64,000 nucleotides of DNA, from positions 620,001 through 684,000 of the forward strand of contig JAMYGW020000012.1 of NCBI GenBank assembly GCA_025617375.2, read 5' to 3'. Positions within the stretch are counted from its first letter, which is position 1. Every line of letters begins with the position of its first letter. This DNA is from Acarospora socialis (taxonomy: Eukaryota > Ascomycota > Lecanoromycetes > Acarosporales > Acarosporaceae). Shown here in pieces: positions 23,739 through 35,239 of this stretch. The position numbers were made by a program, and so were the translations under genes. Below the pieces are notes generated by a model, which was not told the DNA's origin, did not search any database, and worked only from the letters and a program-made list of their open reading frames with translations.

Positions 23739-26109
23739 ATGACTTCGACGCAGGTGGCCGTACTTGCGCCGATGGCAAGTCCGTTGCCTCCACCACCGGA
23801 GGGAGATGTCCTGACGCCTTCGCATTGGACTACATTGATGGCCATAGCAGACACCATAATACCGTCACTAGAAGTCTCCGCCCCCATGAGTTCAACCACA
23901 AAGCTCCGGATTGAAGCATCAGAATACACCGTGGCCGTCGAGAAGCTCAAGGAGTCTGTACCGAGCGACGTTGATGCTGATATCCCGCGCCTGTACCTAA
24001 ATGAGAATGCAAGCTCCATCCCGGCGTTCAAGGAGCTAGTCCACCGGACGCTTGGTGACTTTGTACGGGAGGATGCCAGGAAGGGTATTGCTCTGTTACT
24101 ATCTGCTCTGGAGTACGCTGTTGCCTACGTTCCAAGTCGTGTCTAGCATCACTGACCCTACGTGTAGTACACGTGCTGGCTGCCTTCTCACAACGGGATA
24201 TACCACCTCTTTTCACCTGCAGCCGGTCCATATCCGTCACCAGATCATGCGCAGTTGGGCTCAATCGTATCTTCCACCCCTGCGACAGACGTTCAAAGCC
24301 TTGAGCTTTCTCTTCAAACAAGTCTGGTTAAAGACCAGCCCAACCGTTGGTCCAGTTCTGGGGTTCCCCCGGATGCCCGTTCATGGTAAGCCAGGCAAAG
24401 GTTTCGACTACGAATTCCTGCAGTTCCCACCCGGTTCGGACCCTGAGGTGATTGAAACAGACGTCGTGATCGTCGGTAGTGGCTGTGGAGGAGGCGTCTG
24501 TGCCAAGAACATCGCCGAAGATGGTCATCGAGTGATGGTGGTGGAAAAGGCGTACCACTTCCCTACGGAACACCTTCCAATGACCGAGGCCGACGCGGGC
24601 ATTCACCTGTTTATGAACGGTGGAGTCGACCCATCTGATGACAATAGCATATCTGTAATCGCCGGCCAAGCTTTCGGGGGAGGAGGCACGGTAAATTGGA
24701 GTGCTTCTCTGCAGACGCAAGGCTATGTTCGCCGGGAATGGGCTGAGCGGGGCCTCCTATTTTTCACCTCTTCCGAATATCAAAACTGCTTGGACCGTGT
24801 GTGCCATCGGATGGGTGTGTCGACGGACCATATCGAACATAATTTCAGCAACAAAGTGATGCTTGAAGGTTCTCGAAAACTGGGCTACAGCGTGAAGCCG
24901 GTCCCTCAGAATACTGGCGGGAACAAACACTACTGCGGTTACTGCACTCTGGGATGTGGAGCTGCAGAAAAGCAAGGCCCGGTGGTATCATGGTTACCTG
25001 ATGCCGAGCGTGCTGGAGCGAAGTTCATTGAGGGATTTACGTGCGAGAGAGTCCTCTTTGACGAATCAAGCGGACACAAAGTCGCTGTAGGCGTTGAGGG
25101 TGTATGGACTTCAAGGGACGCTCATGGAGGCGTCAGTGGGTCCGACAGGGTCAAGAGGAAAGTCATCATCAAAGCCAAGAGGGTTATCGTGTCTGGAGGG
25201 ACGCTCCAAAGTCCACTACTCCTTCTTCGTAGTGGCCTGAAGAATCCCCAGATTGGGCGCAACCTCTACTTACATCCAGGTCAGTCCCTTTCCAATTATA
25301 CAAGTACATCATGGTATTCTGACCGCTAACATGGTCTCTACTCAGTGAATCTCGTCGGCGCCATCTACCCCACCGAAGTCCGACCATGGGAAGGCGGGAT
25401 CCTGACATCAGTGTGCAGCGAGCTCGAAAACCTCGACGGCCACGGCCACGGCGCCAAGCTCGAGAACATGGTCATGCTTCCCGGCTGGTGGCTCACGTTC
25501 CAGCCCTGGCTCGGCGGTCTCGACTTCAAACTTCTCTGCGCCCAGTTCAAACACATGACGGGATTCATTTCCCTTGCGCGAGACCGCGACTCCGGCCGGG
25601 TCTACCCGGATCCCACCGATGGCCGGTGTCGCATCGCCTACACGCCCAGCGCATTCGACAAGAAGCACATCCTCGAAGGCATGCTGGCCTTGGCGAAGAT
25701 CAACTACGTCGCCGGCGCCTCCAAGATCTTCACCGTCACCGACGGCGTGCCCGTCTTCGAACGGACGCCTGTGCCTGAGGGCACGGAAGACCACGGCATC
25801 AACGACCCGGCTTTCCAGGCTTGGCTGGCTCTCATCAAGAAGAAGGGTCTGCATTCGCCGGACACGAGTTTCGGCTCGGCGCACCAGATGGGGACTTGTC
25901 GTATGGGGACCGATGCCAAGCACAGTGTCGTCGATCCCAGAGGGAAGGTGTGGGGCACGGAAGGATTGTACGTGGCAGATGCCAGCGTGTTTCCGAGCGC
26001 GAGCGGTGTCAATCCGATGGTCACGAACATGGCGATCAGCGACTGGATCTCGAGGGGAGTGGCGAGGGGGTTGAGGAGGGAAGCGAGAGTGGAGAGCGCG
26101 CGGCTTTGA
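23739..26109 (+). CDS. FAO1: Long-chain (fatty) alcohol oxidase, GMC family
   Basis: Three exons (23739-24112, 24168-25279, 25346-26109) give 749 aa. The first junction restores LLSAL-DTRAGCLLTTGYTT and the second LYLHP-VNLVGAIYPTE. The N-terminal domain (LTPSHWTTLMAIADTIIPSL) is typical of FAO proteins. The FAD-binding motif VVIVGSGCGGGVCAKN is at about 223-238. A CxxC-containing HYCGYCTLGCG and the C-terminal SAHQMGTCRMG (about 672-682), with the active-site region and NPMVTNMAISDW, complete the family picture. The enzyme oxidises long-chain fatty alcohols to aldehydes with O2, giving H2O2, in the omega-oxidation/alkane route, in peroxisomal or ER membranes. Length fits the 700-750 aa family norm. 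The 3' end shifts to G-ending codons. Confidence 0.94.
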
Positions 26110-27178
26110 CAGCGGAACGCGAAGTGCAATGTAGATACGGGTATGAGTAGATGAGGGTATGTAAATTGGACCGTAGGATTTGTATATTTGTGGTTGTAGA
26201 TAAGATCAGTGTTGCACTACCAAGTGTCTTACTGACAACGTCCCGTTCTTGTTGAATAGCCTGTTGGCCGTCTCGGAATCATTCCAGCATCTGGGTAGCA
26301 AAATCGCTACAATTAATCCGACGAAGATCATATGATGTCGATTCTTGTCCATCCGGATGTTGGCTACTTGTACGAAGTACTAAGCCGGTCAGTGAAGTTG
26401 AATGACCTTGTGAGAGGTCATACTAGTGAGTGATGAGAGACGCGTGCTCCAGTAGGGAGTCTATAAAGTGAGAGATTGAGACAAGACCACATTTTTGCTC
26501 ATGCAGCACCAGAACAACCTCAAATGTACCTTAGCCTCAACTTCAGAGTGTCTTATTACCTTGCCCTACCTTATCGAACCCCAACCTTGGATCGGGCCTC
26601 GGCTGTGAGGAACCATCAGCAAAAGCCTGGTGTTAGCAAAGCGGTCAAAGTAGGCGAGCCGCTATCAACGAAAAGGGCAGCCGGGATATGCTTGCTCGTA
26701 CCTTAGCTATTGCCCTAAACTACCTAGCTTAATCTGCCGTACCAAGCCGTGCAGCAGCTCGAACGGCCAATTAAGCGGCGCGAGTCTTCAACGTGCAGCA
26801 GTCACCGTCGACGTCCCCTCTTTTACGAGCATTGTGCCCTGGGGCTAGCAGGAATGAGCAGTCAGAAAAACCAAAAACTTCCTGCTTGCTCATAGCACGG
26901 AGTTACCTACTCGGTAATGGTGCTTAGCATGCTCAATGTTGGAGACACCATTGGTCAGAGCTATGCTATGACGCACTACAGCAGAGTAGTACAATGGCAT
27001 CAAGCTGACTTGGGAGCTCCGATGCGGAGAATTGCTGAAGCTGCGCCCAAAGTCGCGGCGGTCTCATAACCTTTAATAAACCTGCTTCTCCCTTCGAGAC
27101 ACAGCCGGGAGCCGGAGCTGTTTGTTATCTAGCAGTCCTCCGTACTTCCAGCATCATCAACACCAGAGAACCGCAGCC
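26110..27178. other. Spacer, 1.1 kb
   Basis: 3' flank of the alcohol oxidase and promoter of the PhoD gene. It contains a TACTTGTACGAAGTAC palindrome-like word at 26365-26380. No gene is supported. Confidence 0.5.
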
Positions 27179-29334
27179 ATGCTCCAGCTCTTGAATGTGC
27201 TGTCGTTGGCGGGTGTCGCAGCTGCATCCTTTGCCAACAACCTCAATTATCGGAGTCCTTCTTACAATCATCCCAGTCTGGGCATCTCCATCCACAAGGT
27301 CAATAAGCGCAATGACCCCTCTACTGCCTATACTCCGGCACAGCTGAATTTTACTCATGGTGTGGCTTCCGGGGACCCGTACCCTAATTCAGTCATCCTC
27401 TGGACTCGATGCGCGCCGATGTTGGACGACGTCAAAGACAATTCTACCGTTTCCGGCTATGTGCCGCTCTACAATCCTGTACCCATCTACAATGATACGG
27501 ATCAGCATAAGCCAATATCAACTGCCCCAATTTGCATTAGCTACAAGGTTGGAACCGACAAGGCTCTGACACGAGTGGTTGACTCCGGTACTGCATATAC
27601 GAGCTCCGATGTCGATTACACTCTCAAGGTATGTATCTACAACTAGCTGGTGTAGCAGTATTACGACTCCGAAAGCAAAGGACTCTGGACCCGTTACTTG
27701 GACCATCTTCTGACGCCTCTTACAGGTTGAAGCCCTAAAGCTACAGCCGTACACTCAGTACTACTTTCAATTCAGTGTTTGCAATTCGAACAAGACCAGC
27801 CCTGTCGGACGTACCAAGACCACTCCTGCAGCGAATGATTTGGTCACCAAGATCGGTCTAGCTATATACTCATGTAGCAATTTCCGTACGTACCATGCGT
27901 AATCTGGGGGTCAGAAAAGAGGGACTGACATGCTCGCAGCCTTTGGCTTCTTCAATGCGTATGGAAACCCAGTTCGCAAGGACTCGGTTGATTACGTTAT
28001 CCATCTCGGTGATTATATCTATGAGTACAAGAACGGCGACTACGGTTGGGGCCAGAGCATTGGACGTATCCCATTGCCCGATAGAGAAATCTTCACCCTA
28101 TATGATTACCGCAAGCGGTACGCCACATACCGGACGGATCTTGATCTGCTGCTCAGTCACCAGCAGTTCGCTTGGATTCCTGTCTGGGATGACCATGGTA
28201 AGTTACCTTTCTACAGGAAGTGACCCTCATGCTGATACACATTCTAGAGGTCGCTGACAACACTTACCGTGATGGTTCTGCGGACCTCAACAACACCGAG
28301 GCGTCTTTCATCAAAGACGGTGGTGTGAGTGTGGATCAGCGTAAGATGAACGCAGTCCGTGCATACTTTGAGTGGATGCCAATTAGGTCAGTCAAGACTG
28401 CCGAATCTACATTGGTGAGAATAGTGACTGAGTGCCTCGCAGACAAGTCGAGATGGATGATAATCTTCGTATCTGGAGATCCTTTTCTATCGGGTCCCTC
28501 TTCGATCTGATCATGCTTGATACCCGTCAATATGACAGATCTATTACTGATTTATACTGGAACACCAACTATGTTCACCAGATCTCAAACGACGCGGGCC
28601 GGTCGATGATGGGCAGTCGTCAGGAAAACTGGTTCTACTCCCAGCTCATCTCTTCGGCCAAGCGCAACGCCGCCTGGCGCATCATCGGCAGCCAGACCGT
28701 CTTCTCCCGCTTGAACGAATCGGCCGCGTACGGCAACGCTAACCCGCTGGACTACGACGCCTGGGACGGATACCAATCCAACCGAAACCGGACCTTCCAG
28801 ACCCTGTACGCCAACAACATCAGCAACAATATTATGATCTCCGGTGACTCGCACGCCAACTGGGTCAGCGACCTCATCTGGCTGGACAACCACCCGTACG
28901 ACGCGGCGACGGGAGCCGGCTCCATCGGCGTCGAATTCGCCGGCACCGCCGTCTCCAGCCCCAGCCCGTACGGCCAAAACATCACCCTCGCCAAAGCCAA
29001 CAACGCCAGCAACTTCCTGATCGGCGCCAACCGCGAGCTGCAGTGGTCCGAAATCTACTACCGTGGCTACTTCGAGCTGCAAGTCAGTCAGAGTGCCGTC
29101 ACGGCCAACTACTTTGGCCTTCCCACCGTCGTCAACAGGAACCCGAACGAAATCAGCCTGGCGAACTTCACGGTCCTGAGTGGCGCCAACAAGCTGCAGA
29201 GGAATCCGTCGGTGGGCGGTGGCGTGGTGGAGAATGGGGCGTTGAAAGGCGGTCAGACGGTCATGACGAATCTGACGAATAGTACGGTTACGGGGCTGTA
29301 TTTCATCTCGATGGAGAATCAGGAGGATATTTGA
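27179..29334 (+). CDS. Secreted PhoD-type alkaline phosphatase/phosphodiesterase
   Basis: Five exons (27179-27628, 27726-27885, 27940-28197, 28248-28386, 28443-29334) give 632 aa. The start MLQLLNVLSLAGVAAASFAN is a clear signal peptide with an Ala-Ser cleavage region. The mature N terminus has FTHGVASGDPYPNSVILWTR, the PhoD opening. Metal-site motifs follow: HLGDYIYEY near 226, IPVWDDHE-VADN near 284 (split by an intron), RQENWFYSQL, WRIIGSQTVFS, and MISGDSHANWVSDL near 469. PhoD enzymes are metal-dependent phosphomonoesterases/diesterases that scavenge phosphate outside the cell. Many NxS/T sites fit a secreted glycoprotein. There is no GPI-type or membrane tail. The 3' part moves from C-ending to G-ending codons. 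Confidence 0.94.
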
Positions 29335-29941
29335 TTGGTGATGAGTTGAGTGGGATTGAGGGGCAGATAGATACGCAATAGAGTGCAGTTCAAGATGTTA
29401 ACGATGCGAGCAGATGTATTGTACATACGGAAGGAGATGAGATAAGACATGAGAATATACAATATGCTGCTCTGGCTACATATTGCTCTCTGTTCCGTCG
29501 AATCATTGATGACAGGAGCCCTCCGTCATGATCGAGGAAAGCTCTCGTCGCATTATAAGCTCAGAATAGTTGTTCTTAGCCAGAAACTGACCAATTTATA
29601 TTCGTAGCGTACCCTATTCACATTCGATTTGAAGGAAGCACCGAGAAGCCTCGAATCAGCAGGATAACACTAACCATGATCACCGCTCACAGGTTCCAAG
29701 TCGCAGCCTACCAGCTGCTCTGCCACCTTGAATACTGCATAACTGTGATATTGGTACCGTATCTATCTGATTATACCCTAGAGTTCGCCATAGATACGTG
29801 CTCTCGAACACCCTCCCCCAAATATCTGCACGTGGGACCAGATGTCTCCCCCAGACGCCTTATCATATGAGAGTCGCCAGACGCGGCCAAACCAACAGCA
29901 TATAGAACCCAACAACAATCCCTCCTCTCGGTACCCCCTCC
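29335..29941. other. Convergent spacer, 0.6 kb
   Basis: 3' flanks of the PhoD gene and ARL3. I see nothing else. Confidence 0.5.
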
Positions 29942-30656
29942 TCACCGCATCACCGGCGGCCTACTCTCCCTATTCAACTTGACCCTACTACACAACCACT
30001 CGACCGCCTCCCTGACGCCGGCCCCGGTCAACGCACTGACGGGCAAGACCCTACTATCCCTGACGCCGCCGCCCTTCTCCCCCTCAAACACCTTCCGCAC
30101 CAACCCCTCCTTGATCCGCACCACCTCGACGCAGTCCTCGCGGTCCTGCTTGTTCGCCAGCACCAGCACCGGCACGCCCTCGGCCTCCTCGTTCCGCAGC
30201 ACGCTCTCCAGCACCAGTCTGCACTCCTCCAGCCTCCCCGCGCTGGCTTGCTCGCCGACGCCCGTCTGCCCGAGCTTCGCAATGTCCGCGTCCCCGACGT
30301 CGCTGCTGTCGACGACGAAGACGATCGCGTGGCAGCTGGAGTAGTAGCTCTGCCACAGCCGGCGGAGAGAGTGCTGGCCGCCGACGTCCCAGATTTTGAG
30401 GTACAGGTCGGGCAGGGTGATGGTCGAGACGTTCTGGCCGACGGTCGGGACGGTGTGGAGGGAGGGGGTCGGGTGTGTGGGCAGGTAGAGGGATTTGATT
30501 TGCGAGAGGAGGGTCGTTTTGCCGGCGTTGTCGAGGCCGAGGAGGAGGATGGAGTATTCTGGTGTGTTGTGAGTAAGGGGCGGGGGTAGTGGGGGGAGGG
30601 GAGAGACCTTCTTTACTGGTGGCGTAGAGGTAGAGGCCCTTTATGAGGTGGTACAT
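29942..30656 (-). CDS. ARL3: Arf-like GTPase Arl3 (ARFRP1 type)
   Basis: Two exons (30608-30656, 29942-30558) give 221 aa. The first encodes MYHLIKGLYLYATSKE, matching the MYTLLSGLYKY start of ARFRP1/Arl3. In yeast this N terminus is NatC-acetylated and is used instead of myristate for Golgi targeting through Sys1. The P-loop is GLDNAGKTTLL, switch II is IWDVGGQHSLRRLWQSYY, the base-binding motifs are VLANKQDRED and PVSALTG, and the end is SRPPVMR, similar to the RPP of ARFRP1. It has a somewhat enlarged loop (GVGEQASAGRLEE). In the family it recruits Arl1 and then GRIP golgins to the trans-Golgi. The gene is head-to-head with the membrane-protein gene, 496 bp apart. Confidence 0.92.
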
Positions 30657-31152
30657 TCTGGCGCATTGGTGTAGAGTAGGTCTAGGTGTTGGCGCAAGGT
30701 GCAGGAGTCCGTCAAGGTGCACTGTCAGGAGGGCAGGCGACTCGGCAGTCGCATTGCAGCTGTCAGAGCTTAGGGATATACCGTAGCTGGCCAGAGTCCG
30801 AAGTGGATGCCGCAAACAATTTCGCTGTTGATCATCTTGACACATACCCACACTGTGTACTGTAAGCTTACCGGGGATCGGCAATGCCGCCTAAGTTTAG
30901 TGCCTGCTGTATGTCAATCTGGGAAGGAAGCTGTGCCCCACGTTGACGTAGGGTATTTACCGGCATCACGTCCTGATACTTGTGAAAACAACCGGACCTG
31001 CTTGAGCTCTGCTCCTTCACCAGGCAGAACAACCAGAGCGCATGATTCAAGCATCTTCAGGTGCTGAGTATCACAACGCCACCACTGTATTTGTCGCCTT
31101 TCTCTCCGTCCCCTCCCATGCATCTACAAACACGCGTCTCCCAACTCCAACC
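30657..31152. other. Divergent promoter of ARL3 and the membrane-protein gene
   Basis: About 500 bp serve both genes. An in-frame ATG at 31042 would extend the right-hand protein by 37 residues, but the ATG at 31153 sits in a better context (ACCATGG). Confidence 0.5.
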
Positions 31153-32968
31153 ATGGCTCCCATAGAACCCGACACCTCCACTTCCAACTTTCAACCTCTC
31201 TTCCTACTCGGCAGTTATCTCTTCGTCACGGGCGCTCTTACGACACTTATAATCCGCAATGTCGTCTACCGCGCCTACAGGGCCCTTCCTCCCTCGCAAA
31301 CCACCAGACATCGGCAATCGAAGCGGCGGAAACACGTTCAGATCTTTGCTGCGTTGTCAATCCTTAGCCTGGCTATGGCGACGTACTACGCTTACAGTTC
31401 CCTGTGGCTTAGCTACCGAGTCTGGGCACATGAACGAGGCGAGATGCTGCCTACTAGACTGTGGGGACCTGGAGGACTCCTTGGCGGAGGGGAGGATACT
31501 GTGGGGTTGGAATTGGGCAGGTGGTTGAGAGAGACATCGCTGCTTCTCGATTACTGGGAGATTATCGTGGAGAAGAGTCGGAGGTTCTGGTGGAGTCAGC
31601 AGATGTTGTTGGGAATTACAGCGTTGAGTGTGTTTATGGGAGTTGAAGGTATAGATGGCATAACTCGAATGCGAAGTACAAGACTGAAATCCTTGATCAG
31701 GTCGAAGGCGTAAGATTCCGCATCTGTGGGCTTTCCTGACTCTCGGACAACTTGTTTCGGTGGCTTTTGCGCAGAGCTTGTTCTTTCTCGCCATCCTTGT
31801 GACACCGATCCCGTTGCCAGACAGCGTTGAATCGCCTATGCATCACAGACGGAAGACACGGAGCAACATAAAGTCTGGGGTGTTAGACAAAGCAGCTGAT
31901 GCTGTCAAGAAGTCGACGGTGTCGACCGAACATGCCGTCCATAACTCTTGGCATCGAATTACTAACATTGCGGATCACTATATACCCTCTAAATCATCGA
32001 CATGGGCCCCTCATCCAGCAGTCTACATTCTGTCACTCATCGTCACCTACCTCGCAATCTTCCTCGTCCCATTCGCATCTCACACGCCCTCCCTCTCAAC
32101 AACCATACTAATTTCTCAACTAACCTTCTACCTCCCACTCTACCTCGACCGCCTGACTCCCTACAGCTGGGGCACCACGCACAACACCCCCCACTCAGCC
32201 CGTCACGCCTCCCTACCCATCTTCAGATTCATCTCCTTCGCCTCCATCACCCTCCACCTCAAACAAACCTTCCTCGCCCTCCTCGACAACGAACCAGGCT
32301 CCCACCACCACCGCCACAGCAGCCTCCTCCCCCATCGCGACCAGCACCTCCCGACCATCGAACGCACCTCCACCGCCATCGGCCGCGTCCTCGGCTCCGT
32401 CGCCGATCACCCCGCCGTGTCCAACGTCGCCTGGGACGTCATGCTCTGCGGTCTCGGCCTCGTCTTCTGGGCGACGCTCCGAGGCCTCGACGCCAACGAC
32501 ATCTTGGCCGCGGTCGGAATGGCGAGGGTAGGGAAGGTGGTGAGGCAGCACGTCGCTGGTAGCGGGGAGGCGGTGAGCGAGAAGATAGCTGATGTGAAGG
32601 AGAAGGCGAAAAAGATGGCCGATGACTTGGTTGACGCGTCGATGTCGTCTCCGTCGAAGAGGGGCAGAGGCAGGCCGAGGAAGGGAACGACGACGGGCGT
32701 GGTGGGACCTTCGTCGCCGAGGAAACGTGCTGTGAAGGTAGATTCGGACGATAATATGGACGATGTCTACGTCCCTCCCCGCGGACTGAACGTCCAGGCT
32801 CAGATGGATGGAGAGGAGGAGCCGGAGGAGGACGTCGAGGCGGGCGTTTTGGGCTGGGGGTTGTTGGTCGTTGGGGGTTTGGGCCTCGCAGCGGCGGGGA
32901 CCCTGGGCGGGATGGTTTGTTCTTCAGTCGGTGCGGGAAAGGTAAGGGAAGGTGGCTCTGCGGGCTAA
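31153..32968 (+). CDS. Multi-pass membrane protein with AT-hook motif, function unknown
   Basis: Two exons (31153-31648, 31701-32968) give 587 aa; the join reads FMGVEG-RRRKIPHLWAFLTL. I see about seven or eight hydrophobic helices: residues 15-40, 60-85, 145-162, 172-200, then a pair in WAPHPAVYILSLIVTYLAIF and TILISQLTFYLPLYL, one weaker segment at VMLCGLGLVFWATL, and one near the C terminus (LGWGLLVVGGLGLAAAGTLG). Between the last two lies a hydrophilic Lys-rich segment with KRGRGRPRKGTT, a textbook AT-hook (RGRP core), and an acidic DSDDNMDD and EEEPEEDVE. I do not recognise the family. The combination could mean an inner-nuclear-membrane protein tethering AT-rich chromatin, but that is inference. 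A weak donor (GTAAGG) near 32941 might give a different C terminus. Confidence 0.72.
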
Positions 32969-35239
32969 GCCGTGATGACTGTACTCTACTGTGTGAGATT
33001 AGGCTTAGGGCGTTGGCCTTTGGAGGTCCTGGAGGGTATTTGCTCGGGTACTACTCTACTCTCAGAGCGAGGGAGGTACGAAGACGGTATAGTATAGATA
33101 GGAAGGCTCCACGGCCCGGAATCGCTGTTCAATCCGGCCGCATCCCTGCGATGCATCTTGCCCTGCTATATTCGAGGTTCCTTGTCGCACGCTCACTTCA
33201 TATTCACTGCCTAATACACGCCAAATAATCTCCTCCCCATCATGACTTGGAGGCCTCTGTCCACCGCAGGAGAAGAGCCTCCGAGGCCCGTCCTACTGGC
33301 ACGTAATGTCCCCAAAGCCTATAACCGTTCCTTGTAGCATAGCGCCGGTCCTCATCTTCTTCGCTGATGACTCTCTGCGAACAACCCTCATACCCACATG
33401 GAAGACTCCCAGTCCCGTCATCATGGGACCGTGGTGTTCGTAAGGGGGTTGTGTCTAGTATACGACTCCCACCAAAAAGGCGCTTGCTGTTGAGGTCTCT
33501 GGAGTCCTTCGTGTGAGGTTGTTGTTGCCAAGATGCATTGAATGTTGGATTTTGCGATCGGCCTGACGAGCAACAGGATTGCAAGCCGGAGGAATCCCGA
33601 GCCGAACCTTTCAACCGCCCTTAGTCTCTTGACGGGAGGGTTGTCGGATGTTTCGGGAGTACCCTTTGTCAGATGCTTGCCGGCAATCCTATGTTCCTAG
33701 GGACAGGATTGTAGTTCCCCCATCTCATCCTCGGTGTCAGAATATACAATACGTGCCGGTTCTATCGGTGTGGAGTACTCGTACTCTCGAGGGTATTTCG
33801 TTGCATCGGTAGGGGAGGATGACAGGATATGAAGCTGACAATGGTCATCGTTTTTGTTTCGAGGCCCTTGACACAAGATGGAACTGGAAATGAAAGGTCT
33901 GTGGGGAGCTTTCCACATAATTGGAGTACTGCACATACCCTGCGAAGTCACATCATGTCATGTTTCGTAAACATGAGGGTAATCTCGGAAGTACATGAAG
34001 TATTGATGTTGCCAACCTTCAAGATAGAATCCTCTGAACAATTCGTTATGACGGTTGAGGTTCAGGGATGAGAAACCTATCCTCGTACAAGCGACCAATG
34101 GGAGAGGTCCGATAAGGGGTTTCCCGTTAAGGAGATTGCACCGGCACTTGAATCATACGAGGATCTTCCCTCTTCGTCCCTCAATCCTGGACTACAACAA
34201 GGGCTCGAAACTGATGACAGCGAAAGCCACAGGAGTTTCAAGTTTCGCGGGGATCTTGATCTCTGTTGAATCTCAATAATCTGGATCTGAATCTGAATCT
34301 GAATCTGAATCTTTGAATGGGCCGCCTCAGATCACCGGAGATAGCAAACCGTGGCTGTGCCGAGGATATCAGTACCAGTATCCAGATCCAGATCCAGATT
34401 CAGAGAAGCTATATCCGATTGAAGCGCAACAAACAGTTTCAGCTTTCGTGTGTTTCTGTTCGTTGGGCACGCGCCTAATTACCGCAAGTAGACTGTGCCT
34501 GCTGCTGCTTGCTCCCAGCAGATTTCATTACACATTTTCTGGAGGCAAACCTAGAGAAGCCAAGCCCGAAACTTACCTAACCTTACCTCAAGCCACGAAG
34601 CACATGCGGGATAGACAGTTCGAGAGCGCCAAATAAAGTCAATTCTGCCACACAAGATAACGACTCGTCCAACACATGCGCAATACTTGATTCACACGTA
34701 CAATATTTCTCTCACTCTCGAGCACCTATACCAAAGGTACTCTCCTTCACTATTTGCTAGGATACTCCGATACCCCAGAATAGATCATACCGAGTTGCTT
34801 GCCATGCTGTACGCAGGCCACACATTTTCCCCCTCATCGTCATCCTAATTAATTGATTGCCTCATCTCTGGTCGTCAACCTTGGCCCTCTCCTTCACCGG
34901 ACACTTTGTATCAACGCGACCGCTACCCAACTCAACAACGAAGCAATTTCCGTCCTCGGAGCCTCTGTGTGCCTGATCGCCAGGGTTGCCACAAGCGTGC
35001 TGGAGCACCTATCACCCTACCGTTCAGCTCTCTCCTCCCCGGACAGATCATCTGGTCGTGCGACCACACCTTCCTCCCGTGCCAGTCTACCAAACCCTGG
35101 CAGTCGACTTCCCCCTTCCTGTCAAGGCTCTTTCGTGTCCCTCCACAACGTACGAACAACAAGTACGCCGTGCATCGTAGCTCTTTAGCTAGCCCCAACA
35201 GCTTGCATCCACCTTCGACCTTGGGAAGCTGTTCTCACA
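32969..35239. other. 2.3-kb spacer
   Basis: No gene is supported. It contains a hexanucleotide inverted-repeat pair at 34283-34312 and 34381-34404. From 34840 a C/T-rich stretch leads to the start of the FYVE-like gene and is probably its promoter and leader. Confidence 0.5.
34283..34404. repeat. Inverted pair of degenerate hexanucleotide repeats
   Basis: The left arm is one GGATCT followed by four GAATCT units (34283-34312). The right arm is three TCCAGA plus one TTCAGA (34381-34404). The right arm reverse-complements to the left arm's pattern with a few G/A differences, so an imperfect hairpin with a loop of about 68 nt can form. Confidence 0.75.

Noticed and set aside
30084-30884. 266-codon open frame on the minus strand
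   Set aside because: It overlaps ARL3 in another frame and runs through its intron and promoter; no domain.
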